Source of the DNA: Halorubrum sp. Atlit-26R
Lineage (GTDB): Archaea; Halobacteriota; Halobacteria; Halobacteriales; Haloferacaceae
Assembly (NCBI RefSeq): GCF_003666015.1
Contig: NZ_QPLT01000005.1
Span: 1-64,000 of the forward strand
DNA: 64,000 bases
Direction of reading: 5' to 3'
The notes under the pieces were generated by a model that was given only the letters and a program-made list of their open reading frames with translations, was not told where the DNA came from and ran no database searches. Numbering within the stretch: position 1 is the first letter of the stretch; each line of letters starts with the position of its first letter. Position numbers and translations under genes: made by a program. Below, piece after piece: positions 1 to 8,092 of this stretch.

Positions 1-2
1 GC

Positions 3-98
3 GATGCCGTGCGAGCGCTTGGCTGGTATCGGCAGTTCCGTGAAATCGTCTTGATGTTCGCCATTACCAACATAGAACCACTGTGTGAGCCGCTGTAA
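3..98 (+). mobile_element. 3' end of an IS5-like transposase gene (partial)
   Basis: The frame opening at the window edge reads DAVRALGWYRQFREIV and then a short tail ending CEPL before TAA at 96-98. The WYRQFREIV segment is typical of the extreme C-terminus of DDE transposases of IS5-like haloarchaeal insertion sequences. The catalytic part lies outside the window. The element end must fall between this stop and about position 132, because homology of the neighbouring hsdS gene breaks off there. Family assignment comes from the tail motif only; the IS name cannot be given. Confidence 0.7.
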
Positions 99-116
99 AC
101 GCGACTCAGCATCTAT

Positions 117-1319
117 TCAACACAGCAGTCCAATCTGTTTCTGTTTCTGAATCGGCGGTACTGGGAGCTGACCCCTTCGTAGATCAAACAAATTAACCCC
201 TTCAATAGTTGCTCCTCTCGCCTGTAAATCCATTTGCTGCCGGAAGGGCTCTGATTTTAGAGCATAGAGTAGCCAAGTGCTATCAATATTCTCTCCCGGT
301 GAAATGCGAGCTGTGTCTTGCGTGAGGTTTGCTCCCGCAAGTTTTTCTGGCACCTTAACTACCCTGCCAATACTTCCGCGTATCTCATAAACCAAATCTT
401 CTGGTTCAAGGGTCGCACGACTGTATTTTTCAGCGATCTCTTTCGCTGTCTTGGATAACTTTTCTGGATCAAGATATTCCGGTTCACACTGTCCTCCCTT
501 GATATATGGGACTCCCTCATCCTGTTCCGGCCCTGGTTGAACGATACCATACACGATTGGCGTTCTGGCATCTCTAATTCGATTAAGTTGGAGTAACTCC
601 CAACCTGCCGGAATTGTATCGTACCATCTCGATTCTTTCACATTTTTGAACTCCGTCTCATTGATTCCGTTTACTATGTGATCCGTAATTATTGACTTTC
701 GTTCATCCTCTAAGATTGAAATTAGTCTTTTTAGCCTCTCTTTTATCTCTTGAAGATCGAGAAGTTGGGACTCCAACCTCGATGCAATTTTCTCCTGTTC
801 CGGGACCGGAGGAAGTGGCATTTCCAAGGAACGTATCTCCGGCATATAGATTGTTTGATGAGTAGACCCTTTCATCAGCCTGTCAAATTCTTGGTCCATC
901 GCTCGGAAAGTGTAAACTAAGTACTCCGGAATCACTCTATCTCCACACACCCAGTTTGCGAAATCTTGAGATGTCGCCATCTCTTGAGACATAATTCCAG
1001 AGAACCCTACCGATGCGGTTCTGGAGAGGAACACTGTCCCTTCAGGAAGAATTTTGGCCCCTGAATTTTCAAGTCCAAGCTGACTAATTTGTTTCTTTGT
1101 TGAATTGAGATATAGCTTTTCACTTCCCCTGAATTTCTTAATATCTGATGTCGTCACCCACGGGATATCACAATCCTCCCAATATTCCGATTTAGACCTA
1201 CTTGGTGTATGTCCTGATTCTAATCGTGCGACGAATCTTATCTTGCTTGTTTCCCAGTGCTCTGGTATCTCTCCAGCCCAACCAATTCCCGATTGTTTAG
1301 TTTGTTGTTTTTGGGACAT
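117..1319 (-). CDS. hsdS: Type I restriction-modification specificity subunit HsdS, C-terminally truncated by IS
   Basis: The S subunit gives type I R-M complexes (M2S, R2M2S) their DNA target. Two target-recognition domains are visible: about residues 10-180, beginning GWAGEIPEHWE and ending PLPPVPEQEKIASRL, and about 235-395, beginning IPAGWELLQLNRI and ending LPVPPIQKQKQI. A long helical conserved spacer (about 180-220) separates them. Normally a second conserved helix of about 40 residues follows PPIQKQKQI; here only GLLC and a stop follow, next to a transposase end, so the C-terminus was replaced by IS sequence. The ATG overlaps the hsdM stop by one base (TAATG), so translation is coupled. 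The gene is clearly AT-richer than the rest of the window, which suggests transfer. It may be non-functional or may work as a shortened S subunit. No hsdR is visible. Confidence 0.88.
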   Translation of the reverse strand: MSQKQQTKQSGIGWAGEIPEHWETSKIRFVARLESGHTPSRSKSEYWEDCDIPWVTTSDIKKFRGSEKLYLNSTKKQISQLGLENSGAKILPEGTVFLSRTASVGFSGIMSQEMATSQDFANWVCGDRVIPEYLVYTFRAMDQEFDRLMKGSTHQTIYMPEIRSLEMPLPPVPEQEKIASRLESQLLDLQEIKERLKRLISILEDERKSIITDHIVNGINETEFKNVKESRWYDTIPAGWELLQLNRIRDARTPIVYGIVQPGPEQDEGVPYIKGGQCEPEYLDPEKLSKTAKEIAEKYSRATLEPEDLVYEIRGSIGRVVKVPEKLAGANLTQDTARISPGENIDSTWLLYALKSEPFRQQMDLQARGATIEGVNLFDLRRGQLPVPPIQKQKQIGLLC

Positions 1320-3313
1320 TATCTATCAATAACACTGTCTACGAGGGAATTGATTTGTTTGAGGTTCGACTCTAGTTCAGCATCAATTTCTTCTAAATCT
1401 CTGGGTGGCTTGTACTCATAGAAGTACCTGTCAAAGTTAATCTCGTATCCGACAACCCCCAACTCCCCATCCTTGTCGTCGTGGTACTTCTTGCTCTCGT
1501 TGATCCACGCGTTATCCAGGTACGGTGCTACCTCCTCCTCAAAGTACTCTCGTGGGTCCGTTCCCAGAGGCACGCGTTCACGCTCTCGCAGATCGCCGTC
1601 ATGCTCGGGGTTCCCGTTCCCATCAGTCACTATCTCGGCGTCGTCATTCCGCTCGCCGAGGGCGCGCTCGATCGCGTTATACACGCTGTTCCGCACGTCG
1701 ACGCCCTGCATGTTGAACGCCAACTCCACTTCATTTATAAACTCGTCACGGTCCATCCACTGCTTGTCGTCGTCGAGCGTCCGCAGCGCCTCCTTCACTG
1801 CCTCCTGCGTCTCTTCGTCGCGGTTCGTGAACGCGCGCTCGTCGTGAAGGCTCTCGATGCGGTCGTCCGTGGCCCTGAAACTCATCCGGAGCGGGCGGTC
1901 GATGACGATCCGGCGGTAGCCGAACTCCTCCGTGGGGACGACCTTCGAGCGCCCGTTCGCCTCCAAGTCGCCGAAGATGCGTGAGATCTCGTCGATGTGC
2001 TCCTGCGCGAGCTCGTGGCGCTTCTCCCCGAGGCTCTCGTCCATCTCGGCGTAGAGGTCCTGCGCGTCGATCAGCTGGACCTTGTCCTTGCGCGCTTCGG
2101 GCTTGTCGTTCGAGAGCACCCAGATGTAGGTTCGGATCCCCGTGTTGTAGAAGAGGTTCTCGGGGAGGCCGACGATCGCCTCCAGCCAGTCGTTTTCGAG
2201 AATCCACCGCCGGATCGCCGACTCGCCGCTGTTCGGGCCGCCGTTGAACAGCGGCGAGCCGTTGAACACGATCGCGATGCGAGAGCCGCCCTCTTCGGCC
2301 GGCTTCATCTTGCTGATCATGTGCTGGAGGAAGAGGAACGCCCCGTCGTTGGTGCGCGGCGTCCCGGCGCCGAACCGCCCGGCGAACCCCTGCTCCTCGT
2401 GTTCGCGCTCGATCTCCTCTTTCACCTTCTTCCACGAGACGCCGAACGGGGGATTCGAGAGCATATAGTCGAACCGCTGGTCCTTGAATCCGTCCTGCGT
2501 GAAGGAGTTCCCGTAGACGATGTTATCGGGCTCTTGGCCCTTGATGAGCATGTCCGAGTTACAGACCGCGTAGGATTCGGGGTTCAGCTCCTGCCCGAAG
2601 ACGTGAAGCCGGGCGTCGTTGTTGAGCTGCCGGACGTACTCCTCGGCCACGCTGAGCATCCCGCCGGTCCCGCAGGCGGGGTCGAAGACGGTCCGGACCG
2701 CGCCCTGCTCCGAGAGCGCCTCGTCGTCCTCCTGAAAGATGAGGTTCACCATCAGCTCGATGACCTCGCGGGGCGTGAAGTGTTCCCCGGCGGTCTCGTT
2801 GCTGAGCTCGTTGAACTTCCGGATGAGCTCCTCGTAGATGTACCCCATCTCCTCGTTCGCGACCTCGTCGGGATGAAGGTCGATCTCCGCGAACTGGCGC
2901 ACGACCTTATAAAGGAGGTCGGCGTCGTCGAGCCGCTGAATCTGGTGGCCGAAGTCGAACTTCTCGAAGATCTCCTTCGTCTCCTCGTCGTACTGATTGA
3001 TGTAGTACTGGAGGTTCTCCGCGATGTTGTCGGGGTCGTTACACAGCGTCTCGAAGGTGTACTCGCTCGTGTTGTACACCTCTGCGTCGGCCGCCTTTTT
3101 AAGTGAGGGCGCGACGTTCTCGATACCCTGCTTTTGGAGCTGCTCGTAGCGCTCTAAGACCTCGTCCTTGTTCCGCGCCGTCACGCAGTCGAGCCGCCGC
3201 AGAACCGTCAACGGGAGAACGACCTTCTGATACTCCGACTGCTTGTAATCTCCTCTGAGGAGGTCGGCAATGGACCAAATAAAATCCGCCTTCTCGTTGA
3301 AGTTATCGACCAT
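1319..3313 (-). CDS. hsdM: Type I restriction-modification DNA methyltransferase subunit HsdM
   Basis: N6-adenine methyltransferase subunit, 664 aa, in the upper range for HsdM. The N-terminal helical HsdM_N domain (ADFIWSIADLLRGDYKQSEY, residues 10-29) is followed by the SAM-binding motif FDPACGTGGML (about 216-226) and the catalytic motif LSNPPFG (about 290). A charged tail of about 150 residues follows the methylase core. A TATA-like stretch (actattattc on the minus strand, about 3335-3345) sits about 27 bases before the ATG. The 5' half has host-like GC content, while the last 150 bases and hsdS are AT-richer. It is upstream of and translationally coupled to hsdS. Without a visible HsdR it could act as a methylase only. 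Confidence 0.93.
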   Translation of the reverse strand: MVDNFNEKADFIWSIADLLRGDYKQSEYQKVVLPLTVLRRLDCVTARNKDEVLERYEQLQKQGIENVAPSLKKAADAEVYNTSEYTFETLCNDPDNIAENLQYYINQYDEETKEIFEKFDFGHQIQRLDDADLLYKVVRQFAEIDLHPDEVANEEMGYIYEELIRKFNELSNETAGEHFTPREVIELMVNLIFQEDDEALSEQGAVRTVFDPACGTGGMLSVAEEYVRQLNNDARLHVFGQELNPESYAVCNSDMLIKGQEPDNIVYGNSFTQDGFKDQRFDYMLSNPPFGVSWKKVKEEIEREHEEQGFAGRFGAGTPRTNDGAFLFLQHMISKMKPAEEGGSRIAIVFNGSPLFNGGPNSGESAIRRWILENDWLEAIVGLPENLFYNTGIRTYIWVLSNDKPEARKDKVQLIDAQDLYAEMDESLGEKRHELAQEHIDEISRIFGDLEANGRSKVVPTEEFGYRRIVIDRPLRMSFRATDDRIESLHDERAFTNRDEETQEAVKEALRTLDDDKQWMDRDEFINEVELAFNMQGVDVRNSVYNAIERALGERNDDAEIVTDGNGNPEHDGDLRERERVPLGTDPREYFEEEVAPYLDNAWINESKKYHDDKDGELGVVGYEINFDRYFYEYKPPRDLEEIDAELESNLKQINSLVDSVIDR

Positions 3314-3517
3314 CTACTACGTGACCAGAAACCACGTCTGAATAATAGTTTGGACACGAGTGAGACTCTGGCACTGAGCCATCTTCTCACGAACAGACCG
3401 CACCGCGACCCACCGGCTCGCCGTCCCCCTCCCACTCCTCCCTCGTCCGATTCCACGAATCCCACCGATCGCCGCCGAATCTCCCCGTTTATTGGTCCGG
3501 CCGCCCAAGCGTGCGCC

Positions 3518-4225
3518 ATGGCCGACACGATCCTCGTGCCGCTCGAACTCCCGGACCCCGAGCCGCTGTCGCCGCTGCTGATCGAGGACCTCTCGTCGCT
3601 CGACGTCGTGGTGCTCGGACACTACGACCTGCCGGAACAGACGCCGGCCAGCTCCGCCCGCGAGCAGTTCGGCGAGGCGGCGCAGGCGACGCTCGACGAG
3701 ATCGCGGACTCGTTCGCGGACGCGGGGGCGTCCGTCCGGACGCGGCTGGTGTTCGGGAAGGACCGCGCCGCCGCGATCCGACAGGTCGCGGTCGAGGAGG
3801 ACTGCGCCGCCGAGCTCGACCCCGCCCCCACGGAGGGGATCGAGCGCATCCTCGTCCCGATCCCGGACGTCGCCGGGTTCGACCGGCTCCCGACGTTCAT
3901 CCGCGTCCTGAGCGAGGACTCGACGCAGCGCATCACCCTCTTCCACGTCGTCGAGGGCGAGGAGACCCGGGAGCGCGGCGAGGCGGTGGTCTCGGAGACG
4001 CGCGGGCGCCTGATCGAAGACGGGTTCGACGCCGACGCGGTCGACACGCTGGTCGTCGAGGGCGACGAACACGACGAGGAGATCCTCCGCGTCGCGGCCG
4101 ACTACGACGCGGTCGTGATGTACGAGCCGGAGTCGAGCCTCGGCGACCGCCTCTTCGGCACGCTCCCGGACCGCATCGCGAACGAGACCGGCGACCCGGT
4201 CGTCGTCGTCGACCGCGACTACTGA
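3518..4225 (+). CDS. Universal stress protein UspA family, two-domain
   Basis: 235 aa. Starts MADTILVPLELPD. The frame stays open upstream, but the ATG at 3518 is preferred because a TATA-like tttatt (3487-3492) lies 26-30 bases upstream, the leaderless arrangement, and the extended N-terminus is Pro/Arg-rich junk. Two Usp-like halves are seen: about 1-95, and about 100-235 beginning ERILVPIPD. The C-terminal ATP-binding G-loop is degenerate (EPESSLGDRLFGTLPDRI). It is convergent with an APC permease; APC transporters and Usp proteins are often neighbours in haloarchaea, so a role in regulating the transporter is plausible but inferred. Confidence 0.85.
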   Translation: MADTILVPLELPDPEPLSPLLIEDLSSLDVVVLGHYDLPEQTPASSAREQFGEAAQATLDEIADSFADAGASVRTRLVFGKDRAAAIRQVAVEEDCAAELDPAPTEGIERILVPIPDVAGFDRLPTFIRVLSEDSTQRITLFHVVEGEETRERGEAVVSETRGRLIEDGFDADAVDTLVVEGDEHDEEILRVAADYDAVVMYEPESSLGDRLFGTLPDRIANETGDPVVVVDRDY

Positions 4226-4261
4226 CCGCGCCTCGACGCGACGGTCGCGCCGCCGCGGCGG

Positions 4262-5644
4262 TCACTCCGCTTCCGTCGGCGCGGGCTCGTCGTCCTCCGT
4301 CCCGCGGCGGGCGCGGACGATCGCTCCGAGCGCTCCGGTTCGGTCCGTCCGCGGCCGACCGTACACGAGGTAGACGAGCGCGCTGCCCGCGATGATTCCG
4401 AGGGCCCCGAGGATCGGAACCGTCCCCATCTGGGTCAGCAGGGCCAGCCCGGCGACGAATCCGAACACCTGTACGAACGGGTATCCCGGCGCGGTGAACT
4501 CGGGATCGTAGGCGGGCGTGTCCGCGACGCGGAAGGCGACGAGCGCCATGTTCTCGAACGAGAAGACGAGGATCTGGAACGCGCTCGCCAGCTTCGCGAG
4601 CTCGATCACCGGCACGAACGCGATGAGCAGCAGCAACACGACGCCGGTGAGCAGGACGGCGTTCCGCGGCGTCTTGAACCGCTCGTCGATCGTCCGCAGG
4701 GTCGGCGGGAGGAGGTCGTCCCGGCTCATCGCGAGCGGGAACCGCGACGAGGAGAGGACGCCGGCGTTCGCCATGCTCGTTAACGCGACGACGGCGATCA
4801 CGGAGATGAGCGCCACCCCGGCGCCGCCGAACAGCGCCCCCGCCCCGTCGGCCATCGGCGTGAGCGACGCCGTCCCGCCCGGACCGCCGGTTTTCAGCAC
4901 CTCCGGATCGCTCAGTCCCACGATCGCGCCGACCACCCCGATGTACAGGACCGTCATGACGGCCATCGATCCCAACATCGCGCGAGGGAGGTTCGTCCCG
5001 GGGTCTTTCACTTCCTCCGCGACGCTCGCGATCTTGGTCACCCCCGCGTACGAGACGAAGACGAAGGCGGCGGCCGTGACGATCCCTCCGTTCCCGTTCG
5101 TCGCGAAGGGCGTGTAGCGGGCGGTGTCGACGACGACGCCCGCGTTGACGACGTAGGCGAGCAGGCCGGCGACGACGAGCGTGACGATCACCGCCTGGAT
5201 CTGTCCGCTCATCTTCGTTCCGGAGATGTTCAGGGCCACGACCAAGGCGCCGAGCGCCAGCGCGACGTACACCACCGCGCCCTGCGAGAGCGGCGCGAAG
5301 AGCAGCAGGTACGCGCCGAGCCCGACGAGCGCGAACGAGCTTTTGAACACGAGCGAGAACCACGCCCCGACCCCGGCGATCGTTCCGAACAGCGGGCCGA
5401 GCGCCCGGTCGATGTAGAGGTACGTCCCCCCGGACTCGGGCATCGCCGTCGCCATCTCGGCCTTCGACAGCGCGGCCGGCAAGACGACGAGCGCGGCCAA
5501 CACGTACGCGAGGACCACCGCCGGTCCGGCCTTCTTGTATCCCAACGCCGGCAGGACGAAGATCCCGCTCCCGATCATCGCACCCATACTGATCATCATC
5601 GTCGGGTACAGCCCGAGACTCCGATCGAGGTCGTGGTGCCCCAT
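4262..5644 (-). CDS. APC-family amino acid permease
   Basis: 460 aa with about 12 hydrophobic segments. The first has the APC signature SMGAMIGSGIFVLPALGYKK (residues 19-38), where the GSGIF loop contacts the substrate backbone in this superfamily. PESGGTYLYIDRALG (about 69-83) is the second conserved APC motif. The protein ends with a short acidic cytoplasmic tail (TEDDEPAPTEAE) and has no fused Usp domain, unlike some archaeal homologues; a Usp gene lies convergent next door. Substrate cannot be told from sequence; a cationic or neutral amino acid taken up by cation symport is likely. Confidence 0.9.
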   Translation of the reverse strand: MGHHDLDRSLGLYPTMMISMGAMIGSGIFVLPALGYKKAGPAVVLAYVLAALVVLPAALSKAEMATAMPESGGTYLYIDRALGPLFGTIAGVGAWFSLVFKSSFALVGLGAYLLLFAPLSQGAVVYVALALGALVVALNISGTKMSGQIQAVIVTLVVAGLLAYVVNAGVVVDTARYTPFATNGNGGIVTAAAFVFVSYAGVTKIASVAEEVKDPGTNLPRAMLGSMAVMTVLYIGVVGAIVGLSDPEVLKTGGPGGTASLTPMADGAGALFGGAGVALISVIAVVALTSMANAGVLSSSRFPLAMSRDDLLPPTLRTIDERFKTPRNAVLLTGVVLLLLIAFVPVIELAKLASAFQILVFSFENMALVAFRVADTPAYDPEFTAPGYPFVQVFGFVAGLALLTQMGTVPILGALGIIAGSALVYLVYGRPRTDRTGALGAIVRARRGTEDDEPAPTEAE

Positions 5645-5773
5645 TCGACTGTCGGGTACTACCCACCCTCCCGGTTTATCACCATCGGAGATTCCAAAAC
5701 CTCCCGATCACGGGCTACTGACGCCGCAGCGACCGTCGACCCAAAATACGGATCGCCGATCCCGCCGGGCCGG

Positions 5774-6676
5774 CTACGAGCCGTCGCGTCGCCCGGACGC
5801 CTCGTCGCCGTCGTCGTCGTCGGCCTCGCCCTCGTCGTCGGCCTCTCCCTCGTCGTCGCTCGTTTCCTCGACCGTTTCGCTGACGGTTTCCTCGACGGTC
5901 TTTTCGACCGTTTCCTCGACCGTTTCGCCGACCTTCTCTTCGACGGTCTTTTCGACCGTTTCCTCGACAGTTTCGCCGACCTTCTCCTCGACAGTTTCGC
6001 CGACCTTCTCTTCGACCGTTTCGCCGACGGTCTCCTCGACGGTCTTTTCCACCGTTTCCTCGACCGTTTCGCCGACCTTCTCTTCGACCGTTTCGCCGAC
6101 GGTCTCCTCGACGGTCTTTTCCACCGTTTCCTCGACCGTTTCGCCGACCTTCTCCTCGACCGTCTTTTCGACGGTTTCGCCGACGGTGTCTTCGACTTTC
6201 CCCGTGACCTCCTCGCTGACGGTGTCGCTGACGTCGTCGGCGACTTCGCTGACCTCCTTGTTGACGGTCTCGCCGACGCTCTTTTCGACCTCCTTGCTCA
6301 CCGTCTCCTCGACCTTCTCGCCGACGGTCTCCTCGACGGTCTTCTCCACTTCCTTGCTCACCGTTTCGCCGACGGTCTTCTCGACCTCCTTGTTGACGGT
6401 TTCGCCGACGGTCTTCTCGACCTCCTTGTCGACGGTCTCGCCGACGCTCTCCTCGACCTGCTTGCCGACCTGGTCCGCGACCTCGCGGGTCATCCAGTCC
6501 GGGTCGAACCGGGCCATCTTCCAGACGACGTGGACCACGTACGAGGCGAACACCCCGATCCCGAACGCGATGGCCACGTCGTTCTGCTGGGTGGTCGCGA
6601 TGAGGACGATCGACAGGGCGATCAGCGCGCCGTACGCGATGTCGGTTATCGCGTCGACCCGGGCCGGACTCACCAT
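5774..6676 (-). CDS. Membrane-anchored protein with a ~200-residue Val-x-x-Thr tetrapeptide repeat
   Basis: About 300 aa. Start chosen at the ATG (MVSPARVDAITDIAYG) that directly precedes two membrane segments, about residues 10-28 and 33-53. From about residue 70 to 275 the protein is built almost only of four-residue units of the type VGET, VEET, VEKT, VEEK, with one more diverged patch (NKEVSEVADDVSDTV) about a third of the way in. The tail is acidic (SDDEGEADDEGEADDDDG). Valine every fourth residue with E/K between gives a hydrophobic stripe that would drift around an alpha-helix; V and T are also beta-formers, so the fold is open. No known domain. The N-terminal part resembles small DUF2061-like haloarchaeal membrane proteins only in general character. 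Function unknown. Confidence 0.8.
   Translation of the reverse strand: MVSPARVDAITDIAYGALIALSIVLIATTQQNDVAIAFGIGVFASYVVHVVWKMARFDPDWMTREVADQVGKQVEESVGETVDKEVEKTVGETVNKEVEKTVGETVSKEVEKTVEETVGEKVEETVSKEVEKSVGETVNKEVSEVADDVSDTVSEEVTGKVEDTVGETVEKTVEEKVGETVEETVEKTVEETVGETVEEKVGETVEETVEKTVEETVGETVEEKVGETVEEKVGETVEETVEKTVEEKVGETVEETVEKTVEETVSETVEETSDDEGEADDEGEADDDDGDEASGRRDGS
5860..6450. repeat. Degenerate 12-bp tandem repeat inside the Val-x-x-Thr gene
   Basis: On the plus strand the stretch is a mosaic of 12-base units such as gtttcctcgacc, gtttcgccgacc and gtcttctcgacg. Each encodes one tetrapeptide of the protein on the opposite strand. Higher-order blocks of about 60-90 bases recur nearly unchanged around 5990-6160. 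Such an array is prone to slippage and unequal recombination, so copy number should vary between strains without shifting the frame. Confidence 0.85.
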
Positions 6677-6868
6677 CCTCGACCCCCCGTTTCGCCGCCG
6701 GCCGCGTCGTCCCGCCGTCGCGTCGCGTCTCCGTTCATACGTCCACGTTCCGAGCCGACGGCGTAAAAGCCTCCCATTGTCGCCGCCGCCGACCGCCGCG
6801 TTCGCCCCTCCGGAGGCTCGCCGGCCCCGGAGCGCGGTCCTTTTAGCCCGGATGACCGAACCGACGGT

Positions 6869-7999
6869 ATGGACATCGAAGAGGGCGGACTCACCGTCTC
6901 CGTCCCGGAGGCCCGCGACGGCGCCAGCGAGGGCACCGGCGGCGGCGTCTTCTTCAACCCGACCCAGGAGCTGAACCGCGACGTGACGGTCGCGACGCTG
7001 CGCGCCTACCGCGACCGCGAGCCGCGAGCGGCCTCCTACCTCGACGCGATGGCCGCCTCGGGGATCCGGGGCGTCCGCGCCGCCGCCGAGGGGTACGAGG
7101 TCACCTGCGCCGACGTCGACGCCGACGCGGTCGACCTCGCCGCCGCGAACCTCGACGCCAACGGCCTCGACGGCGAGGCGGTCCACCGCGACGTCAACGC
7201 CCTCCTGTACGACGAGGGGCCGTTCGACGTCGTCGACCTCGACCCGTACGGCACGCCGATCCCCTTCGCGGACGCGGCGTTCGCGAACGGCCGCAACCTC
7301 GTCTGCGTTACCGCCACCGACACCGCGCCGCTCTGTGGCGCCCACCTCAACAGCGGAATCCGCAAGTACGGCGCGGTCCCGCGCAACACCGACTACCACC
7401 CGGAGATGGGGCTCCGGACGCTGATCTCCGCCTTGGTGCGGACCGCCGCGCGCTACGACAAGGCGGCGACCCCGATCCTCTCGCACGTCTCGCGCCACTA
7501 CGCCCGGACCTACCTCGAACTGGAGTCGGGCGCCCGCGCGGCCGACGACTGCCTCGAGGCCCTCGGCCACGTCGATCACTGCGAGGACTGCCTCTGGCGG
7601 GCGGCGACGCGCGGGCGCATCGCCGACCCGGTCGACGCCTGTCCCGAGTGCGGGAGCGAGCGCGTCCTCACGGCGGGCCCGATCTGGCTCGGGCCGGTCG
7701 CCGACGCCGACTTCGCGCGGGCGGTCCGCCGCGAGGTGACCGACGACATGGGCGAGGCGAAGCGCGCCCGCAAGCTGCTCGGAACCGTCGCGCGCGAGCT
7801 CGACACCCCCACCCACTACGACCAGCACCGGCTGTACACGGAGTGGGGAGAGCCCGCGATCGGCATGGAGGAGTTCGTCGAGCGCCTCCGCGGTGCCGGC
7901 CACGAGGCGAGCCGCGCGCACTACCGCGGCACGGCGGTGAAGAGCACGGCCTCGGTCCCCGAGATGCGCGAGGCGGTCCTCGGCGACGACGCGGACTGA
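6869..7999 (+). CDS. trm1: tRNA (guanine(26)-N(2))-dimethyltransferase Trm1
   Basis: 376 aa, the usual archaeal Trm1 length. It dimethylates G26 of tRNA using SAM. The N-terminus carries [13 protein letters not shown], followed by the SAM fold with ASGIRGVRA (about 62-70) and the family motif [11 protein letters not shown] (about 125-135). The C-terminal domain holds paired Cys motifs, HCEDC near residue 238 and CPECG near 259, a zinc site seen in many Trm1 proteins. The ATG lies 26 bases after a TATA-like tttttag at 6839-6846, consistent with a leaderless message. Stand-alone gene. Confidence 0.96.
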   Translation: MDIEEGGLTVSVPEARDGASEGTGGGVFFNPTQELNRDVTVATLRAYRDREPRAASYLDAMAASGIRGVRAAAEGYEVTCADVDADAVDLAAANLDANGLDGEAVHRDVNALLYDEGPFDVVDLDPYGTPIPFADAAFANGRNLVCVTATDTAPLCGAHLNSGIRKYGAVPRNTDYHPEMGLRTLISALVRTAARYDKAATPILSHVSRHYARTYLELESGARAADDCLEALGHVDHCEDCLWRAATRGRIADPVDACPECGSERVLTAGPIWLGPVADADFARAVRREVTDDMGEAKRARKLLGTVARELDTPTHYDQHRLYTEWGEPAIGMEEFVERLRGAGHEASRAHYRGTAVKSTASVPEMREAVLGDDAD

Positions 8000-8092
8000 C
8001 GGCCGACCGTCGCCCGCGGCGCTCGCCGACCGACGCCTCCTTCCGCGGTCGGCACCCTCTCGCTTTTGTCGCGGTCGGTCGAAGGGCGGGGC

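Noticed and set aside
3350-3517. N-terminal extension of the UspA gene to 3350
   Set aside because: The extension is a Pro/Arg/Ser-rich stretch without homology, and a TATA box fits the ATG at 3518.
5535-6974. Ser/Thr/Val repeat frame (STVSPTFSSTV) on the plus strand, looking like a surface mucin
   Set aside because: It is the antisense reading of the Val-x-x-Thr gene. It starts inside the permease gene and runs into trm1; the minus-strand protein has a membrane anchor and a sensible start.
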